64,000 bases of DNA from Marinobacter sp. LQ44 (GTDB lineage: Bacteria > Pseudomonadota > Gammaproteobacteria > Pseudomonadales > Oleiphilaceae): assembly GCF_001447155.2 (NCBI RefSeq), contig NZ_CP014754.1, forward strand, positions 1,426,001 through 1,490,000, given 5' to 3'. Made by a program: the position numbers and the translations under genes. Of this stretch, positions 36,752 through 45,580 are shown one piece after another (within the stretch, counting starts at the first letter, position 1; each line of letters opens with the position of its first letter). Below the pieces are notes generated by a model, which had not been told where the DNA came from, did no database searches, and worked only from the letters and a program-made list of their open reading frames with translations.

Positions 36752-38095
36752 TCAGTCCTGATAACGAGTTGATGAAATGAGGGGGGCGTTATCCGCGCCG
36801 GCGGTGACGTAATCGAAACTGGCTTGCGACCTGGCGCGCTCGGCCACCATCTGAACCAGCTCGATGCGGGCATTCAGCTCGGCAATACGCGCACGCACGG
36901 CTTCGGCAAAATCACCATCGTCAGAGTTGTAAGCACTCAGGGCGGCTTCGGCCTGCTGCTCCATCTGAGGCAGCAGGGTTTCCCGGTAACGTGTAATGCG
37001 CTCATCCAGGCGCTCAATGCGCGCCAGTGCACTGCGGGCTGACGCCTGCAACTGGCGCAGCTGCAGCATACGTTCGGTTTTAACGGTCTCTGCCCGGGCC
37101 ACGGAGGCTTTGAGGTTCCGGTCTTGGCGGTTACTGGTGAATAGTGGGAGATCAACACTGATACCGACGGAGAAAAGGTCGGCCCTGTCCTGGCCATTGG
37201 GGGCTCTATCGCGGTATCCGTACTGTGCAGACAGTGACCATTCCGGTTTGTAGGCCTGTCTCGCCAGGTCCACCTCCAGAGTCCGCACCTCAATCAGTTC
37301 ATCCGTGGCACGAATCATCGGGTGGTCGATCGCCAGTGCGCTATCGACCTTCGGACTGCCGTTCGCAGACAGTGCTGTCAAATACGGCGGTATGGTGTCG
37401 TCAACAGCCAGGAGGTCGGCACGGATTCCAGCTATTTCGTCAACCCATGCTCCCACCCACTCCGCCAGCGCCTCACGGCTGGAACTGAGCTCTGCTGACA
37501 GCGCGGTTAGCCGGTCGTCCAGCCGGGTCAGCTCGACGGATGCGCGAATCACGTCCTGCTGCCGGGCGCTCATTGTGGCCGAGCGGTAGCCCGCCTGGGC
37601 AACGTCTTCCAACTGCTCGAACAGGCCACGACTGCTCTCGATCAGCTGCACACTTTGCTGGGCGCGCCAGACATCGAGCCACAGGTGGGTGACTGTTTCG
37701 GTCACCTTGAGTTCACGATTGTCTCGCTGGCGGGGTTGTATTGACGCCATCTGCAGTACCCTGGCTTTGGCAATCCGGCGGCTGTCCCCCCGGGGAAAGC
37801 GCTGGGTAATGCCAACGGTGGTCTGGGTCATTGCCTCTTGCCCGAGATCGAAAGTGTCTGTGGGCAGGTTTGCCAGCCCGAGCGTCAAGCGGGGGTCAGG
37901 CAGCGAGCCCTGTGCCACCGCTTCTTCCCTGAGGGCCTGTTCCTGATAAACGCTGCCTTGCAGCCAGGGGTCATTCTGTATGGCGATTTCAATGGCCGAC
38001 GTCAGGCCCAGCTCCTGCTGGGCCACTGCAGGCAAGGCTGAGATGGCCAGCATTGTGGCCATGCCCAGTTTTGGAAGGTGTCTGAGATAACGCAA
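36752..38095 (-). CDS. cusC: CusC-like TolC-family outer-membrane channel
   Basis: 447 residues: signal peptide MRYLRHLPKLGMATMLAIS with cleavage after AVAQ, then two repeated OEP domains with long coiled-coil helices (LQASARSALARIERLDERIT). It forms the outer-membrane duct of the CusCBA pump. First gene of the cus operon; a TTCAG-N6-TTCAG repeat lies 51 bases upstream of the start. Confidence 0.88.
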   Translation of the reverse strand: MRYLRHLPKLGMATMLAISALPAVAQQELGLTSAIEIAIQNDPWLQGSVYQEQALREEAVAQGSLPDPRLTLGLANLPTDTFDLGQEAMTQTTVGITQRFPRGDSRRIAKARVLQMASIQPRQRDNRELKVTETVTHLWLDVWRAQQSVQLIESSRGLFEQLEDVAQAGYRSATMSARQQDVIRASVELTRLDDRLTALSAELSSSREALAEWVGAWVDEIAGIRADLLAVDDTIPPYLTALSANGSPKVDSALAIDHPMIRATDELIEVRTLEVDLARQAYKPEWSLSAQYGYRDRAPNGQDRADLFSVGISVDLPLFTSNRQDRNLKASVARAETVKTERMLQLRQLQASARSALARIERLDERITRYRETLLPQMEQQAEAALSAYNSDDGDFAEAVRARIAELNARIELVQMVAERARSQASFDYVTAGADNAPLISSTRYQD

Positions 38096-38145
38096 AGTGA
38101 ATTCTCCGCAAAAGGCTGTTATGCGGAGAATGCTAGAGGGGCAAC

Positions 38146-38161
38146 CTGAACTGTGACTGAA
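38146..38161 (-). promoter_or_regulatory. Copper-type direct repeat upstream of cusCBA
   Basis: The minus strand reads TTCAGTCACAGTTCAG, two TTCAG units with 11-bp period. The nearest unit is 50 bases from the cusC start. A -10-like TAGCAT lies about 10 bases downstream of the second unit. Confidence 0.7.
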
Positions 38162-38236
38162 AGATTTGTCCTAAATAATGGATTTTTTGATCTCGCTCAA
38201 AACAATCAGACACGTGCTCTGATCTGGCTATTGAAT

Positions 38237-38587
38237 TTACATCAAACCAACGCCGAATCGTTTCATTACGAGTGCCAGGGAAACAAAACAGATCATGGTC
38301 AGCACGGCACTGACCGCCAGCGACAACCAGAATCCCAAACGGGGTAACAGGAACGGAAACAACAGAAACATCGGCAAGGTGGGCAACACATACCAGAAGG
38401 TGTACCAGGCATGGTTGGAGATTTTGTCCGCAGGCTGATGCTCAACATACATCCAGACCATAGCCAGCACAGTCACCATGGGCAACGCTGCAATCAGTGC
38501 GCCGAGTTTGTCACTGCGTTTGGCAACTTCCGAAATCAGTACCACCAGGGCGGCGGTGATGGCGTATTTGGTTATGAGCCAGGTCAT
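38237..38587 (-). CDS. DUF3147 family membrane protein
   Basis: 116 residues from ATG 38587, preceded by GTGGAGAG; the GTG at that site would be a less likely start. Four hydrophobic helices with MTWLITKYAITAALVVLISE and KLGALIAALPMVTVLAMVWM. This matches the DUF3147 family, whose function is unknown. It lies between cus and the HupE module, with its own promoter region. Confidence 0.72.
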   Translation of the reverse strand: MTWLITKYAITAALVVLISEVAKRSDKLGALIAALPMVTVLAMVWMYVEHQPADKISNHAWYTFWYVLPTLPMFLLFPFLLPRLGFWLSLAVSAVLTMICFVSLALVMKRFGVGLM

Positions 38588-38756
38588 TGTATTGCTCTCC
38601 ACAAAAGCCCCGGCAGGCGCGAACCCTTCGGAACATTTTTAATATTTAATTGTTATCCGTTTGGCGAGAAAGGTATCCTCATTCGCTTAAGCAATACAAC
38701 TACCGAAGCTGGGTTGTCACGACGATGCCCATGACCGAGCCAATGCACTGACACCC

Positions 38757-39128
38757 ATGATCGCCACCATTCGCCACAGAACACTGTTGCCACTGATGGT
38801 TATGCTCATCGCACTGGCTGGCATGACGCTCTCCACCATTGGTGAAGCATCTTCCCATGGTATTGCCGAACTCACAGGGTTGGACGTGACTGATCATGGT
38901 GACCATTCCCACAGTCATAGCCTGGAGGATCGCAGCGAGAGTTCACACGGTTCTCACCAGCACCACGACTCCGGCAACCACACCCATGAAACGGCAGATC
39001 GGCTGACCATAACGCTCACACCTGCACAAGTCATCTCACACCGGCAACCCCTGTCTTTCGCCGGAGCCTCGCCCCAGAATTTTCGTTATCGCCTGGAACG
39101 CCCTCCAAAACCCGCTCTGATTGCCTGA
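38757..39128 (+). CDS. His-rich exported protein
   Basis: 123 residues. The N-terminus (RTLLPLMVMLIALAGMTLST) is a signal peptide or anchor. It is followed by a His-rich stretch (VTDHGDHSHSHSLEDR, GSHQHHDSGNHTHE) that should bind divalent metals. The C-terminal 40 residues are basic with no motif. It lies 46 bases before the HupE/UreJ-like gene on the same strand and probably belongs to the same transcript. A metal-chaperone role is only inferred. Confidence 0.62.
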   Translation: MIATIRHRTLLPLMVMLIALAGMTLSTIGEASSHGIAELTGLDVTDHGDHSHSHSLEDRSESSHGSHQHHDSGNHTHETADRLTITLTPAQVISHRQPLSFAGASPQNFRYRLERPPKPALIA

Positions 39129-39174
39129 TTCTCGCTGCTCTGCAGCTGACTGAACGAACACAATTGGAGTCTTT

Positions 39175-39909
39175 ATGTTGTCAACTTTGCTTGGCGGCGT
39201 TCGGCGTAGGCGTCATGCCACCGGCGGATACCGTCTGTTATGGATTGTTCTGACCTTCGGGCTGTTCGGCATGAGCGCCGATGTGCTCGCACATGCCGTC
39301 GCCGAAGGCGATAAAGGCTATATCCAGGAGATCACCGGGGTTAACCTGATCGCCTTCATGTATCTGGGCGCCAAGCACATGGTCACCGGTTATGACCATC
39401 TGCTGTTCCTGCTGGGTGTCATCTTCTTCCTCTACCAGATGAAACACATCGCGATCTACGTGAGCCTGTTTGCGGTAGGGCACTCCACCACCATGCTGCT
39501 GGGGGTGTATTTCAACATTGGCATCAACAGTTACATCATTGATGCCATTATCGGTCTGTCCATCGTGTACAAGGCGCTGGACAACATCGGTGCCTATCAA
39601 CGGTGGTTTGGTTTCCAGCCCAACACCAAGGCCGCCACGCTGATCTTCGGGTTCTTCCACGGCTTTGGCCTGTCTTCAAAAATCATTGAATACGACATCT
39701 CGCCGGACGGCCTGGTGCCAAACCTGCTGGCGTTCAACGTCGGGGTGGAAATCGGCCAGCTCATCGCCCTGGCCATGATCCTGATTGCCATCAGCTTCTG
39801 GCGTAAAACCGATGGCTTTTTCCGCCATGCCTACACCGCCAATGTGGCCATGATGAGCGCAGGCTTCCTGCTCTTCGGCTATCAGCTCACCGGTTATTTT
39901 GTCGCTTAA
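39175..39909 (+). CDS. HupE/UreJ family membrane protein
   Basis: 244 residues with a basic N-terminus and about seven helices. Conserved features are HMVTGYDHLLFLLGVIFFLY, VGHSTTMLLGVYF, GFFHGFGLSSKIIE and NVGVEIGQLIALAMI, the His/Asp/Glu-bearing helices of HupE/UreJ permease-like proteins linked to nickel or other metals. No hydrogenase or urease gene is nearby; in this setting (His-rich partner, membrane-anchor protein) it more likely belongs to a metal-resistance module. Confidence 0.82.
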   Translation: MLSTLLGGVRRRRHATGGYRLLWIVLTFGLFGMSADVLAHAVAEGDKGYIQEITGVNLIAFMYLGAKHMVTGYDHLLFLLGVIFFLYQMKHIAIYVSLFAVGHSTTMLLGVYFNIGINSYIIDAIIGLSIVYKALDNIGAYQRWFGFQPNTKAATLIFGFFHGFGLSSKIIEYDISPDGLVPNLLAFNVGVEIGQLIALAMILIAISFWRKTDGFFRHAYTANVAMMSAGFLLFGYQLTGYFVA

Positions 39910-39924
39910 TTCTGGAGATTCGTT

Positions 39925-40596
39925 ATGTACAACACCGATAGACCAAACCGGGAGGAACTACCCTCCACCGCCAAACTGATTCGATCCACCATTATCGCCG
40001 CTATCGTTGCCCTGGTGCTGCTGGTGACGGTGGTCATGCCCGCCGAGTATGCGCTGGACCCGACCGGTGCCGGCCGGGTTCTGGGCCTGACCGAGATGGG
40101 TGAAATCAAGGAACAGCTGGCCGAAGAAGCGGCCGCCGATGCCGCCGCGCAAAGGGTGGCAGTGCAAACCCAGATAGAAGCACCGGCGCCAGCATCGGTT
40201 GAGCCCGCCGCCACTGCCGAAGCAGCTCCGGAAGCCGAACCGGCGCCGGAAGAGCCTGCTCCAGCAACCGCCGACGAATCCGAATGGCAAGATGAGGTTC
40301 GTTTTGTGCTGACGCCGGGCCAGGGTACGGAGTTCAAACTCACCATGAATGAGGGCGCCATCGCCCGGTTTTCCTGGGAATCCGAAGGTGGCCCCGTTAA
40401 CTTTGACACCCATGGCGATGGTGGCGGCCGGTCCATCTCTTACGAAAAGGGCCGGGGCGTCCCGGAGGATGAAGGCGAGCTTGAGGCCGCCTTTACCGGC
40501 AACCACGGCTGGTTCTTTCGGAACCGCAACAACAACAATGTGACCATGGTACTGCGCACCGGCGGTGATTACGGTGAACTGAAGAAAATGCTGTAA
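39925..40596 (+). CDS. Single-pass membrane-anchored protein with Ala/Pro/Glu linker
   Basis: 223 residues. One helix (about 20-42, IRSTIIAAIVALVLLVTVVM), then an Ala/Glu/Pro-rich linker (about 75-120) and a C-terminal beta-rich domain of 100 residues (VRFVLTPGQGTEFKLTMNEG, ending in YGELKKML). It resembles 'transmembrane anchor' proteins that accompany HupE/UreJ genes in metal-resistance clusters. It starts 15 bases after the HupE gene, so co-translation is likely. Function unknown. Confidence 0.68.
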   Translation: MYNTDRPNREELPSTAKLIRSTIIAAIVALVLLVTVVMPAEYALDPTGAGRVLGLTEMGEIKEQLAEEAAADAAAQRVAVQTQIEAPAPASVEPAATAEAAPEAEPAPEEPAPATADESEWQDEVRFVLTPGQGTEFKLTMNEGAIARFSWESEGGPVNFDTHGDGGGRSISYEKGRGVPEDEGELEAAFTGNHGWFFRNRNNNNVTMVLRTGGDYGELKKML

Positions 40597-40681
40597 CTGG
40601 TAAAGTACGCACCACTGCGACAGCCTCAGGGACGAGGCACAAATAAACGATATTGAATAATGTAATCAAGGAAAAGGGCTA

Positions 40682-41983
40682 ATGAGTGAAGTTTCTTTCA
40701 GGGAAGCGCTGATAGTCTGGATTAGGATCGGTCTTCTCAGCTTCGGCGGCCCGGCAGGGCAGATCGCGTTAATGCACCGGATTATTGTAGACGAGAAGAA
40801 GTGGCTGGATGAGTCTCGATTTCTACACGCCCTGAACTATTGCATGCTGTTACCCGGGCCTGAGGCTCAGCAACTTGCCACCTACATCGGTTGGCTAATG
40901 CATGGTGTGAGGGGCGGGGTTATTGCAGGCCTGCTGTTCATCATTCCTGGGGCCCTGGCAATTTTCCTTTTGTCCTGGGCGTATGTCACCATCGGTGACC
41001 TGACTCTTGTTGAAGGTGTTTTTTTCGGCCTGAAAGCGGCGGTGCTCGCGATTGTTGTTCAGGCCCTGATACGAATCGGCAAACGAGCACTCAAGGGCAC
41101 TTTGAGACCGTTCCTCGCCGTTGCCGGTTTTCTGGCTTTGTTTGTTTTCAGCGTACCGTTTCCGATCGTGGTTCTGACGGCGGGCATTGCGGGCTACCTG
41201 ATAGCACGTAGACTTGGGCCGGACAATACGGAGGCTAATCAGTCGTTGGTCAGCACCGAAACCATTGTGCGCCCGGGCACCCGGCGTGCCGCCCTGACCT
41301 GTCTGATACTTTGGGCACTAACCGTGTTCGGGTTGCTGGCCGCCCTGGGCTACGACCAAGTGTATTCACAGATTGCCGTGTTTTTCTCAAAGATGGCGAC
41401 GGTCACTTTTGGCGGCGCCTATGCGGTGCTCTCCTACGTGGCCCAGCAAGGAGTTGAGAACTATCAGTGGCTCCAGCCCGGTGAAATGCTGGAGGGCCTC
41501 GGCCTGGCGGAGACAACGCCAGGGCCCCTTATTCTGGTCACACAGTTCGTTGGATTTCTCGCAGCCTACCGCGATGCTGCCGGCGAGTCTGCGCTCCTCT
41601 TCGCCTCTATTGGCGCCCTGCTGACCACATGGGTGACGTTTCTGCCCTGCTTTCTGTGGATCTTTGCCGGTGCGCCCTACGTGGAGAAACTACGCGCAAA
41701 CCAAGCCATTTCTTCCGCCCTTGGGGCCGTCACTGCCGTCGTCGTTGGAGTGATTGCCAACCTGGCACTTTGGTTTGCGATCAGCGCACTGTTCGCCGAG
41801 CAATTCCTCTTCTCGGAGTATGGTGTCAACATGCAACTGCCCCATCTTGCCAGCGTAGATGTGCCGATGCTGACACTCTCAGCCGTGGCGTTTCTCTGTG
41901 CGTTCCAGTTCAAAATGGGGGTTATCCCCCTGGTGAGCACATTGGCCAGCCTTGGGGCCGTCTGGATGCTGATGGCGGGCTAA
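40682..41983 (+). CDS. chrA: Chromate transporter ChrA
   Basis: 433 residues with two CHR halves. The first half has RIGLLSFGGPAGQIALMHR and NYCMLLPGPEAQQLATYIGW; the second has FFSKMATVTFGGAYAVLSYV and GLAETTPGPLILVTQFVGF. These are the duplicated signature motifs (FGGP, PGP) of full-length ChrA chromate efflux proteins. About ten to twelve helices. It starts 85 bases after the HupE module; it may share its transcript or use its own promoter. Chromate specificity is by family only. Confidence 0.9.
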   Translation: MSEVSFREALIVWIRIGLLSFGGPAGQIALMHRIIVDEKKWLDESRFLHALNYCMLLPGPEAQQLATYIGWLMHGVRGGVIAGLLFIIPGALAIFLLSWAYVTIGDLTLVEGVFFGLKAAVLAIVVQALIRIGKRALKGTLRPFLAVAGFLALFVFSVPFPIVVLTAGIAGYLIARRLGPDNTEANQSLVSTETIVRPGTRRAALTCLILWALTVFGLLAALGYDQVYSQIAVFFSKMATVTFGGAYAVLSYVAQQGVENYQWLQPGEMLEGLGLAETTPGPLILVTQFVGFLAAYRDAAGESALLFASIGALLTTWVTFLPCFLWIFAGAPYVEKLRANQAISSALGAVTAVVVGVIANLALWFAISALFAEQFLFSEYGVNMQLPHLASVDVPMLTLSAVAFLCAFQFKMGVIPLVSTLASLGAVWMLMAG

Positions 41984-42297
41984 CCCAAGCTCGCTGCTGA
42001 CAACGACAGCGGACGCCCCGGTGCAGCCTCCGGACGGAACCTGTTCAAAGGAATCCATAACGATGTGACTGTGCAGCGTCATCGTAAACGCATCGCCTTT
42101 ATGATCACGAGGACAGAGAACAGAAATAAGCGAACACAAAGTCCCTATGTACTTCCGATAGGTCAGTTCAAGCCCCTTACTTCGTATTGTTCGGCGACAC
42201 AGCCTATTTAACAATAAAATAATTATATCCGCATACCCCTCGCACAACCCAATCAATTTTCGGCCGTTGACAAATATCAAAAATATATTTTTTATAT
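41984..42297. other. Intergenic region between chrA and the duplicated small-protein module
   Basis: About 310 bases with falling GC toward the right and no supported gene. The last 60 bases are A/T-rich, as expected for the promoter side of the adjacent TTCAG repeat. The drop in GC after chrA marks a boundary of different base composition. Confidence 0.5.
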
Positions 42298-42313
42298 TTC
42301 AGCTTCATTTCAG
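42298..42313 (+). promoter_or_regulatory. Copper-type direct repeat, module copy 1
   Basis: TTCAGCTTCATTTCAG, two TTCAG units with 11-bp period in the direction of the following genes. It aligns with the repeat of module copy 2 (45234-45249), although the first gene of copy 1 is deleted. Confidence 0.6.
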
Positions 42314-42370
42314 AAACTAATGATTAACTGCATTCACCAACCAAACAGGAGGTGTAATAAGGGAGAAAAA

Positions 42371-42470
42371 CACCGCAGGGTAACCCCCGCGGGAAAGTCA
42401 ACTCGCGGAGACACAAGCACCGGCTAACTCAAATGTTGAGCAGTCGATGCCCTGATCGCGGACAAGTAAA
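42371..42470 (+). ncRNA. Conserved structured leader, copy 1 (c-di-GMP-I riboswitch-like candidate)
   Basis: About 100 bases that align with 45568-45665. Elements in order: GCAGGGTAACCC, a stem CCGCG/CGCGG, GAGACACAAGCACCGGCTAA, a stem CTCAA-atg-TTGAG, and a stem CGAT/ATCG. The blocks CAGGGtAA.CC, GAC(G/A)CA(a/g)GC-ACCGG-CTAA and cAGyCG resemble, in order, the core of c-di-GMP-I (GEMM) riboswitches, but the first hairpin is longer than usual. It lies directly before the second gene of the module. Confidence 0.45.
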
Positions 42471-42511
42471 ACACACAAACCTGAAACCGAGCTGAATTAC
42501 TGAGCCTGTTT

Positions 42512-42730
42512 ATGGCAAGAAAGGAAAATATCATTAAGAAAGCAATTATCGCTGCTGCAGTCACTGCCTTATTTTCAACCATGGCTACTGCCAACTCGGG
42601 CTTGGCGGATCGTATCAATGAAGCACGCAGTTACCCGAACAAAACAATCAGTGCAGAAAAACCTGAAATGATCTGCACACAAAACAAAACCAATCACCGG
42701 AATATTAGGGAGGGTCTGATTAATGCCTGA
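42512..42730 (+). pseudogene. Small exported protein, module copy 1 (diverged, start codon changed)
   Basis: Homologue of the 45729-46010 gene: shared signal peptide core (ALFSTMATA) and GLADRxNExRSYPNK. In copy 2 the start is ATG; the aligned base triplet here (42533) is ATT, eight bases after AAAGGAAAA. The visible ATG 42512 adds seven residues and lacks a good ribosome-binding site. After SYPNKT the sequence diverges and ends at 72 residues, losing the His/Met-rich tail of copy 2. It may be a decaying copy, or start from ATT. An IS4-family element follows 45 bases on. Confidence 0.5.
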
Positions 42731-42766
42731 TTTCTTGCCGAATAACTTTATTAGCTCAAAAAAAGC

Positions 42767-42775
42767 TATTCAAAG
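42767..42775. repeat. 9-bp target duplication, left side of IS4-family element
   Basis: TATTCAAAG, identical to 44107-44115 on the right side of the element. Confidence 0.9.
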
Positions 42776-44106
42776 CTGAGGAATCCCCACGAACTTTGCT
42801 ATCCATCGCATAAGGCCTGCTCTTTGACTTCCCCTTGGAGGCTCGTCAGAACTGTCTTCCAAGAGGGCCATGGGACAGCACCGACACAATGACGTCGCAG
42901 CCACTCCAGTCCCAAACGCCACACGGAGAGAACGTTCCGATGACGGATCGTGTTGCTCTGGTAGCGTCGCTGTTGCCCGCTGTCTCGGACTTGAAGACCG
43001 GCAACCATCACCACGACATTGGCCAGCATCGCGATCAGCAGCAGGATTTCGATCCGCTTGCCTTGGCGAGACTGATGCATGCCGAAGCCCAGCCCGAACT
43101 GGGGACTCTTGACGTCGCGGAAGCCCTCTTCAATCTGCATGCGCTGCCGGTAAATGGCCACCAACTTGTCCGCCAGCGTTGAGCGCGCCGGTAGGTTACT
43201 GACCAGCACCCAGGGCTCCTTCTGGCGCTGGGCAATCGCCCGGCTGCGGCTGTCCTGGGAGACCTGTCCGCGCTTGTTGCGATGCTTGCGCCCCTGCGGC
43301 GGCCGATGGTAGAGCACCATGCGGGTGGTCAGTGGATTGCTCTCAGCAATTTGCACGGAACCCAGCGCCCGCGGTACCGATGTCGCTTGCGGAAACAGGT
43401 CTGACACAGGTTGCCACGCCTGCCCTGGCAGCTGGCAGCGAACCGGGCTACGCACCCGGCCGACGTAGTACCAACCACGTGCCTCAACCGCCTCGAACCA
43501 GGGATTACGAAAGCCCGCATCGGTGACCAAGATCGGCGTGGCGTTGTCAGGCAGTATCTCGGCCAGAGCGGCCAACAAGTATGCCTCACAGTGTTGGCAG
43601 CCATCCTTGTGGTGGACTTTCTCGAAGATTGGCAGCGAGCGCCCGGCAAAGGGCACCGCGGCGCGCAGCAAGAACCGTTTGCCACGGTCATCAATCGGCG
43701 ACCAGTCCACCAGAATCAGCGGGCGGGTCATGTGGCCAATCAGCAGGCTGGCCACGAGCCAATAGAACAGGGGACGCTCCTGATGCAGGTGAGGGTTGCC
43801 CAGCAACCGATCGACTCGCTTGATGGTGTGCTTGGTAGCCACTGGCCCTGGCAAGGCACGCCCCAGGGCGGTCAAGCCCAGGCGGCGCTCGCCCAGCAGG
43901 GCACCCACCGTGTCGAGCAGCGCCTGCAGGCGCTTGGCATGGACCAGGGGGAGTGATGAGGTCAGCAGAGTATGTAAGAATCGAGGGGCCTGCATGGGTC
44001 TCCTTAGGCATATTGTTGGTTTGGCGATTAACAACATGCCGACCCATGCAGGCCTTTTCAATCATATCATCCTGATTTTCTTATCTATTTCGTGGGGATC
44101 CGTCAG
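42776..44106 (-). mobile_element. Complete IS4/IS10-like insertion sequence, 1331 bp
   Basis: Terminal inverted repeats of 17 bp with two mismatches: CTGAGGAATCCCCACGA at the left and CTGACGGATCCCCACGA read inward from 44106. They resemble IS10 ends (CTGATGAATCCCC). A perfect 9-bp direct duplication TATTCAAAG flanks the element, the size made by IS10-type elements. The length is close to the 1.33 kb of IS10. It carries one transposase gene and looks intact. Confidence 0.93.
42799..43995 (-). CDS. IS4-family transposase (IS10-like)
   Basis: 398 residues from ATG 43995 (MQAPRFLHTLLTSSLPLVHA); the frame continues upstream into the terminal region but that part is not conserved-looking. IS4-type DDE features: LILVDWSPIDD (first Asp), LVTDAGFRNPWFEAVEARGW (second Asp) and the YREK-like YRQRMQIEEGFRDVKS (Glu). 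The length equals IS10 transposase (about 402). It is complete, so the element may be active. Confidence 0.92.
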   Translation of the reverse strand: MQAPRFLHTLLTSSLPLVHAKRLQALLDTVGALLGERRLGLTALGRALPGPVATKHTIKRVDRLLGNPHLHQERPLFYWLVASLLIGHMTRPLILVDWSPIDDRGKRFLLRAAVPFAGRSLPIFEKVHHKDGCQHCEAYLLAALAEILPDNATPILVTDAGFRNPWFEAVEARGWYYVGRVRSPVRCQLPGQAWQPVSDLFPQATSVPRALGSVQIAESNPLTTRMVLYHRPPQGRKHRNKRGQVSQDSRSRAIAQRQKEPWVLVSNLPARSTLADKLVAIYRQRMQIEEGFRDVKSPQFGLGFGMHQSRQGKRIEILLLIAMLANVVVMVAGLQVRDSGQQRRYQSNTIRHRNVLSVWRLGLEWLRRHCVGAVPWPSWKTVLTSLQGEVKEQALCDG

Positions 44107-44115
44107 TATTCAAAG
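44107..44115. repeat. 9-bp target duplication, right side of IS4-family element
   Basis: TATTCAAAG, identical to the left copy at 42767-42775. The next 83 bases up to the IS5-type transposase stop hold no gene and must include the left end of that element. Confidence 0.9.
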
Positions 44116-44198
44116 GCAATTTAGGCACGATCAGCCCCTCTATTTGTTCATTTTTTGCCCGTTTCCCGCGATTCCGGCGGAAAACAGGCGCACTGGCA

Positions 44199-45143
44199 CT
44201 ACGCCAGCAGGTATTTTTCACCCATCAGCAGGTTGCTGAACGCGGCCAGCAAGTGTAATCGGTTACTGTTTTTAGCCAGGCCGCGATAGCGAACCTTGCT
44301 GTAGCCAAAGACCTGTTTGATGTACCGGAACGGATGTTCCACTTTGGCACGGGCGCTGGCTTTGAGCTTTTCAGCCTTCAACTTTCGGTCGTCCAGTTTT
44401 TTACGAGAACCGGGGCGTTTGGCAATGAACCAAGAGACGTTTTTGCGATCCTTATGCTCATCCCGCTTTTGAATGCCAAGATAACCGGCATCACCGAACA
44501 CGCGCTGCTCGTCACCGTGAAGAAGGTTGCCGGCCGGCACAATGTCGTGGACGTTGGCGGCCGTCGTGTCGATGCTGTGGATCAGTCCGAGCGTGTCATC
44601 AACGCCGATGTGCATCTTCATGCCGAAATACCATTGATTGCCCTTCCTGGTTTGGTGCATCTCTGGATCCCGCTGACCACTTTTGTTCTTGGTGGAACTC
44701 GGTGCCGAAATAATGCTGGCATCCACAATGCTGCCTTCGCGCAGCATCAGGCCGTTCTTTTCCAAGTGCTTGTTAACTTCTTTGAACAGCACCTTGCCGA
44801 GTCCGTGGCGTTCAAGGAAATGGCGGAACTTGAGAATGGTGGTTTCGTCCGGCAGGCGGTCCAGCTTCAGACCAGCGAAGTGCCGCATGGATTCGATCTC
44901 GTAAAGAGCGTCTTCCATGGCTGGGTCGCTGAGGTTATAGAACAACTGCATGCAGTGGACTCGCAGCATGGTCGGCAGCGGATACGGTGGTCGGCCGGTC
45001 TGGCCCTTGGGATAATATCGGGCTACCTTCTTCTCCAACTGCTTCCACGGAATCAGCTTGTCCATCCGCTCCAAAAAGATCTCGCGGCGGGTCTTGCGCT
45101 TCTTGGTCTGGTACTCAGCTTCGGAGAAGGTAATCTGATCCAT
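44199..45143 (-). CDS. IS5-family transposase (IS5 group)
   Basis: 314 residues: MDQITFSEAEYQTKKRKTRR, then GRPPYPLPTMLRVHCMQLFY, GSIVDASIISAPSSTKNK (first Asp), VFGDAGYLG (second Asp) and ARAKVEHPFRYIKQVFGYSK (Glu). This is the DDE transposase of the IS5 subgroup, full length. I could not fix the terminal inverted repeats by eye; the right end probably lies near 45,210, since homology of the duplicated module starts just after it. It sits only about 20 bases upstream of the copper-type repeat of module copy 2. Confidence 0.9.
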   Translation of the reverse strand: MDQITFSEAEYQTKKRKTRREIFLERMDKLIPWKQLEKKVARYYPKGQTGRPPYPLPTMLRVHCMQLFYNLSDPAMEDALYEIESMRHFAGLKLDRLPDETTILKFRHFLERHGLGKVLFKEVNKHLEKNGLMLREGSIVDASIISAPSSTKNKSGQRDPEMHQTRKGNQWYFGMKMHIGVDDTLGLIHSIDTTAANVHDIVPAGNLLHGDEQRVFGDAGYLGIQKRDEHKDRKNVSWFIAKRPGSRKKLDDRKLKAEKLKASARAKVEHPFRYIKQVFGYSKVRYRGLAKNSNRLHLLAAFSNLLMGEKYLLA

Positions 45144-45233
45144 GGTGGCAACGAATCCTGTGCGGTTGACGGTGACCGTATTATCGCTGATTTTGAGACT
45201 TATTCAGAGCCTCCCTTTGTTTTTTTATTAAAA

Positions 45234-45249
45234 TTCAGGGTCATTTCAG
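45234..45249 (+). promoter_or_regulatory. Copper-type direct repeat, module copy 2
   Basis: TTCAGGGTCATTTCAG, two TTCAG units with 11-bp period, 46 bases before the 45296 start. A -10-like CAATAG lies about 12 bases after the second unit. Confidence 0.65.
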
Positions 45250-45295
45250 AAACCGATGTTTCAATAGAGCCATCAAACAACCCGGAGGTGTAATA

Positions 45296-45580
45296 ATGAA
45301 AACGTTATTTGTATTTGCAGCAGCCGTCACGATTTCAACATCCGTACTTGCAGGCAACATGTCAGACAATAAGAACATGAAGGCCATGCACAGCCAAATA
45401 ATGAACACCGAGTCCGTTGAAAAGATTCTTCAGAATGACGATATGCGGCGTTTGCACAGGGACATGACGCTTTATGCCATTTCCGAGGTAGGTATGGAGG
45501 CTCGCCTGCAAATGATGACGAAAGAGGGTCGCGCCTATCATAAGGCATTGGAGAAAAAGCAAAAAAATACCGCAGGGTAA
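45296..45580 (+). CDS. Small exported protein, first gene of the duplicated module
   Basis: 94 residues with signal peptide MKTLFVFAAAVTISTSVLAG. The mature part (about 75 residues) is Met-rich (NMSDNKNMKAMHSQIMNTES, MEARLQMMTKEG) and probably helical. GGAGGTGTAATA precedes the ATG. Its last codons (ACC GCA GGG TAA) already form the first block of the structured leader. In module copy 1 this gene has been cleanly deleted between GGAGGTGTAATAA and GGGAGAAAAA. Unknown family; Met content and the TTCAG repeat suggest a copper-related role. Confidence 0.6.
   Translation: MKTLFVFAAAVTISTSVLAGNMSDNKNMKAMHSQIMNTESVEKILQNDDMRRLHRDMTLYAISEVGMEARLQMMTKEGRAYHKALEKKQKNTAG

Noticed and set aside
41879..42280. 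133-residue minus-strand frame after chrA
   Set aside because: It overlaps the chrA end antisense, has no family-like sequence and no ribosome-binding site.
44116..45215. Exact ends of the IS5-type element
   Set aside because: No convincing inverted repeats or target duplication could be found by eye, so only the transposase gene is annotated.
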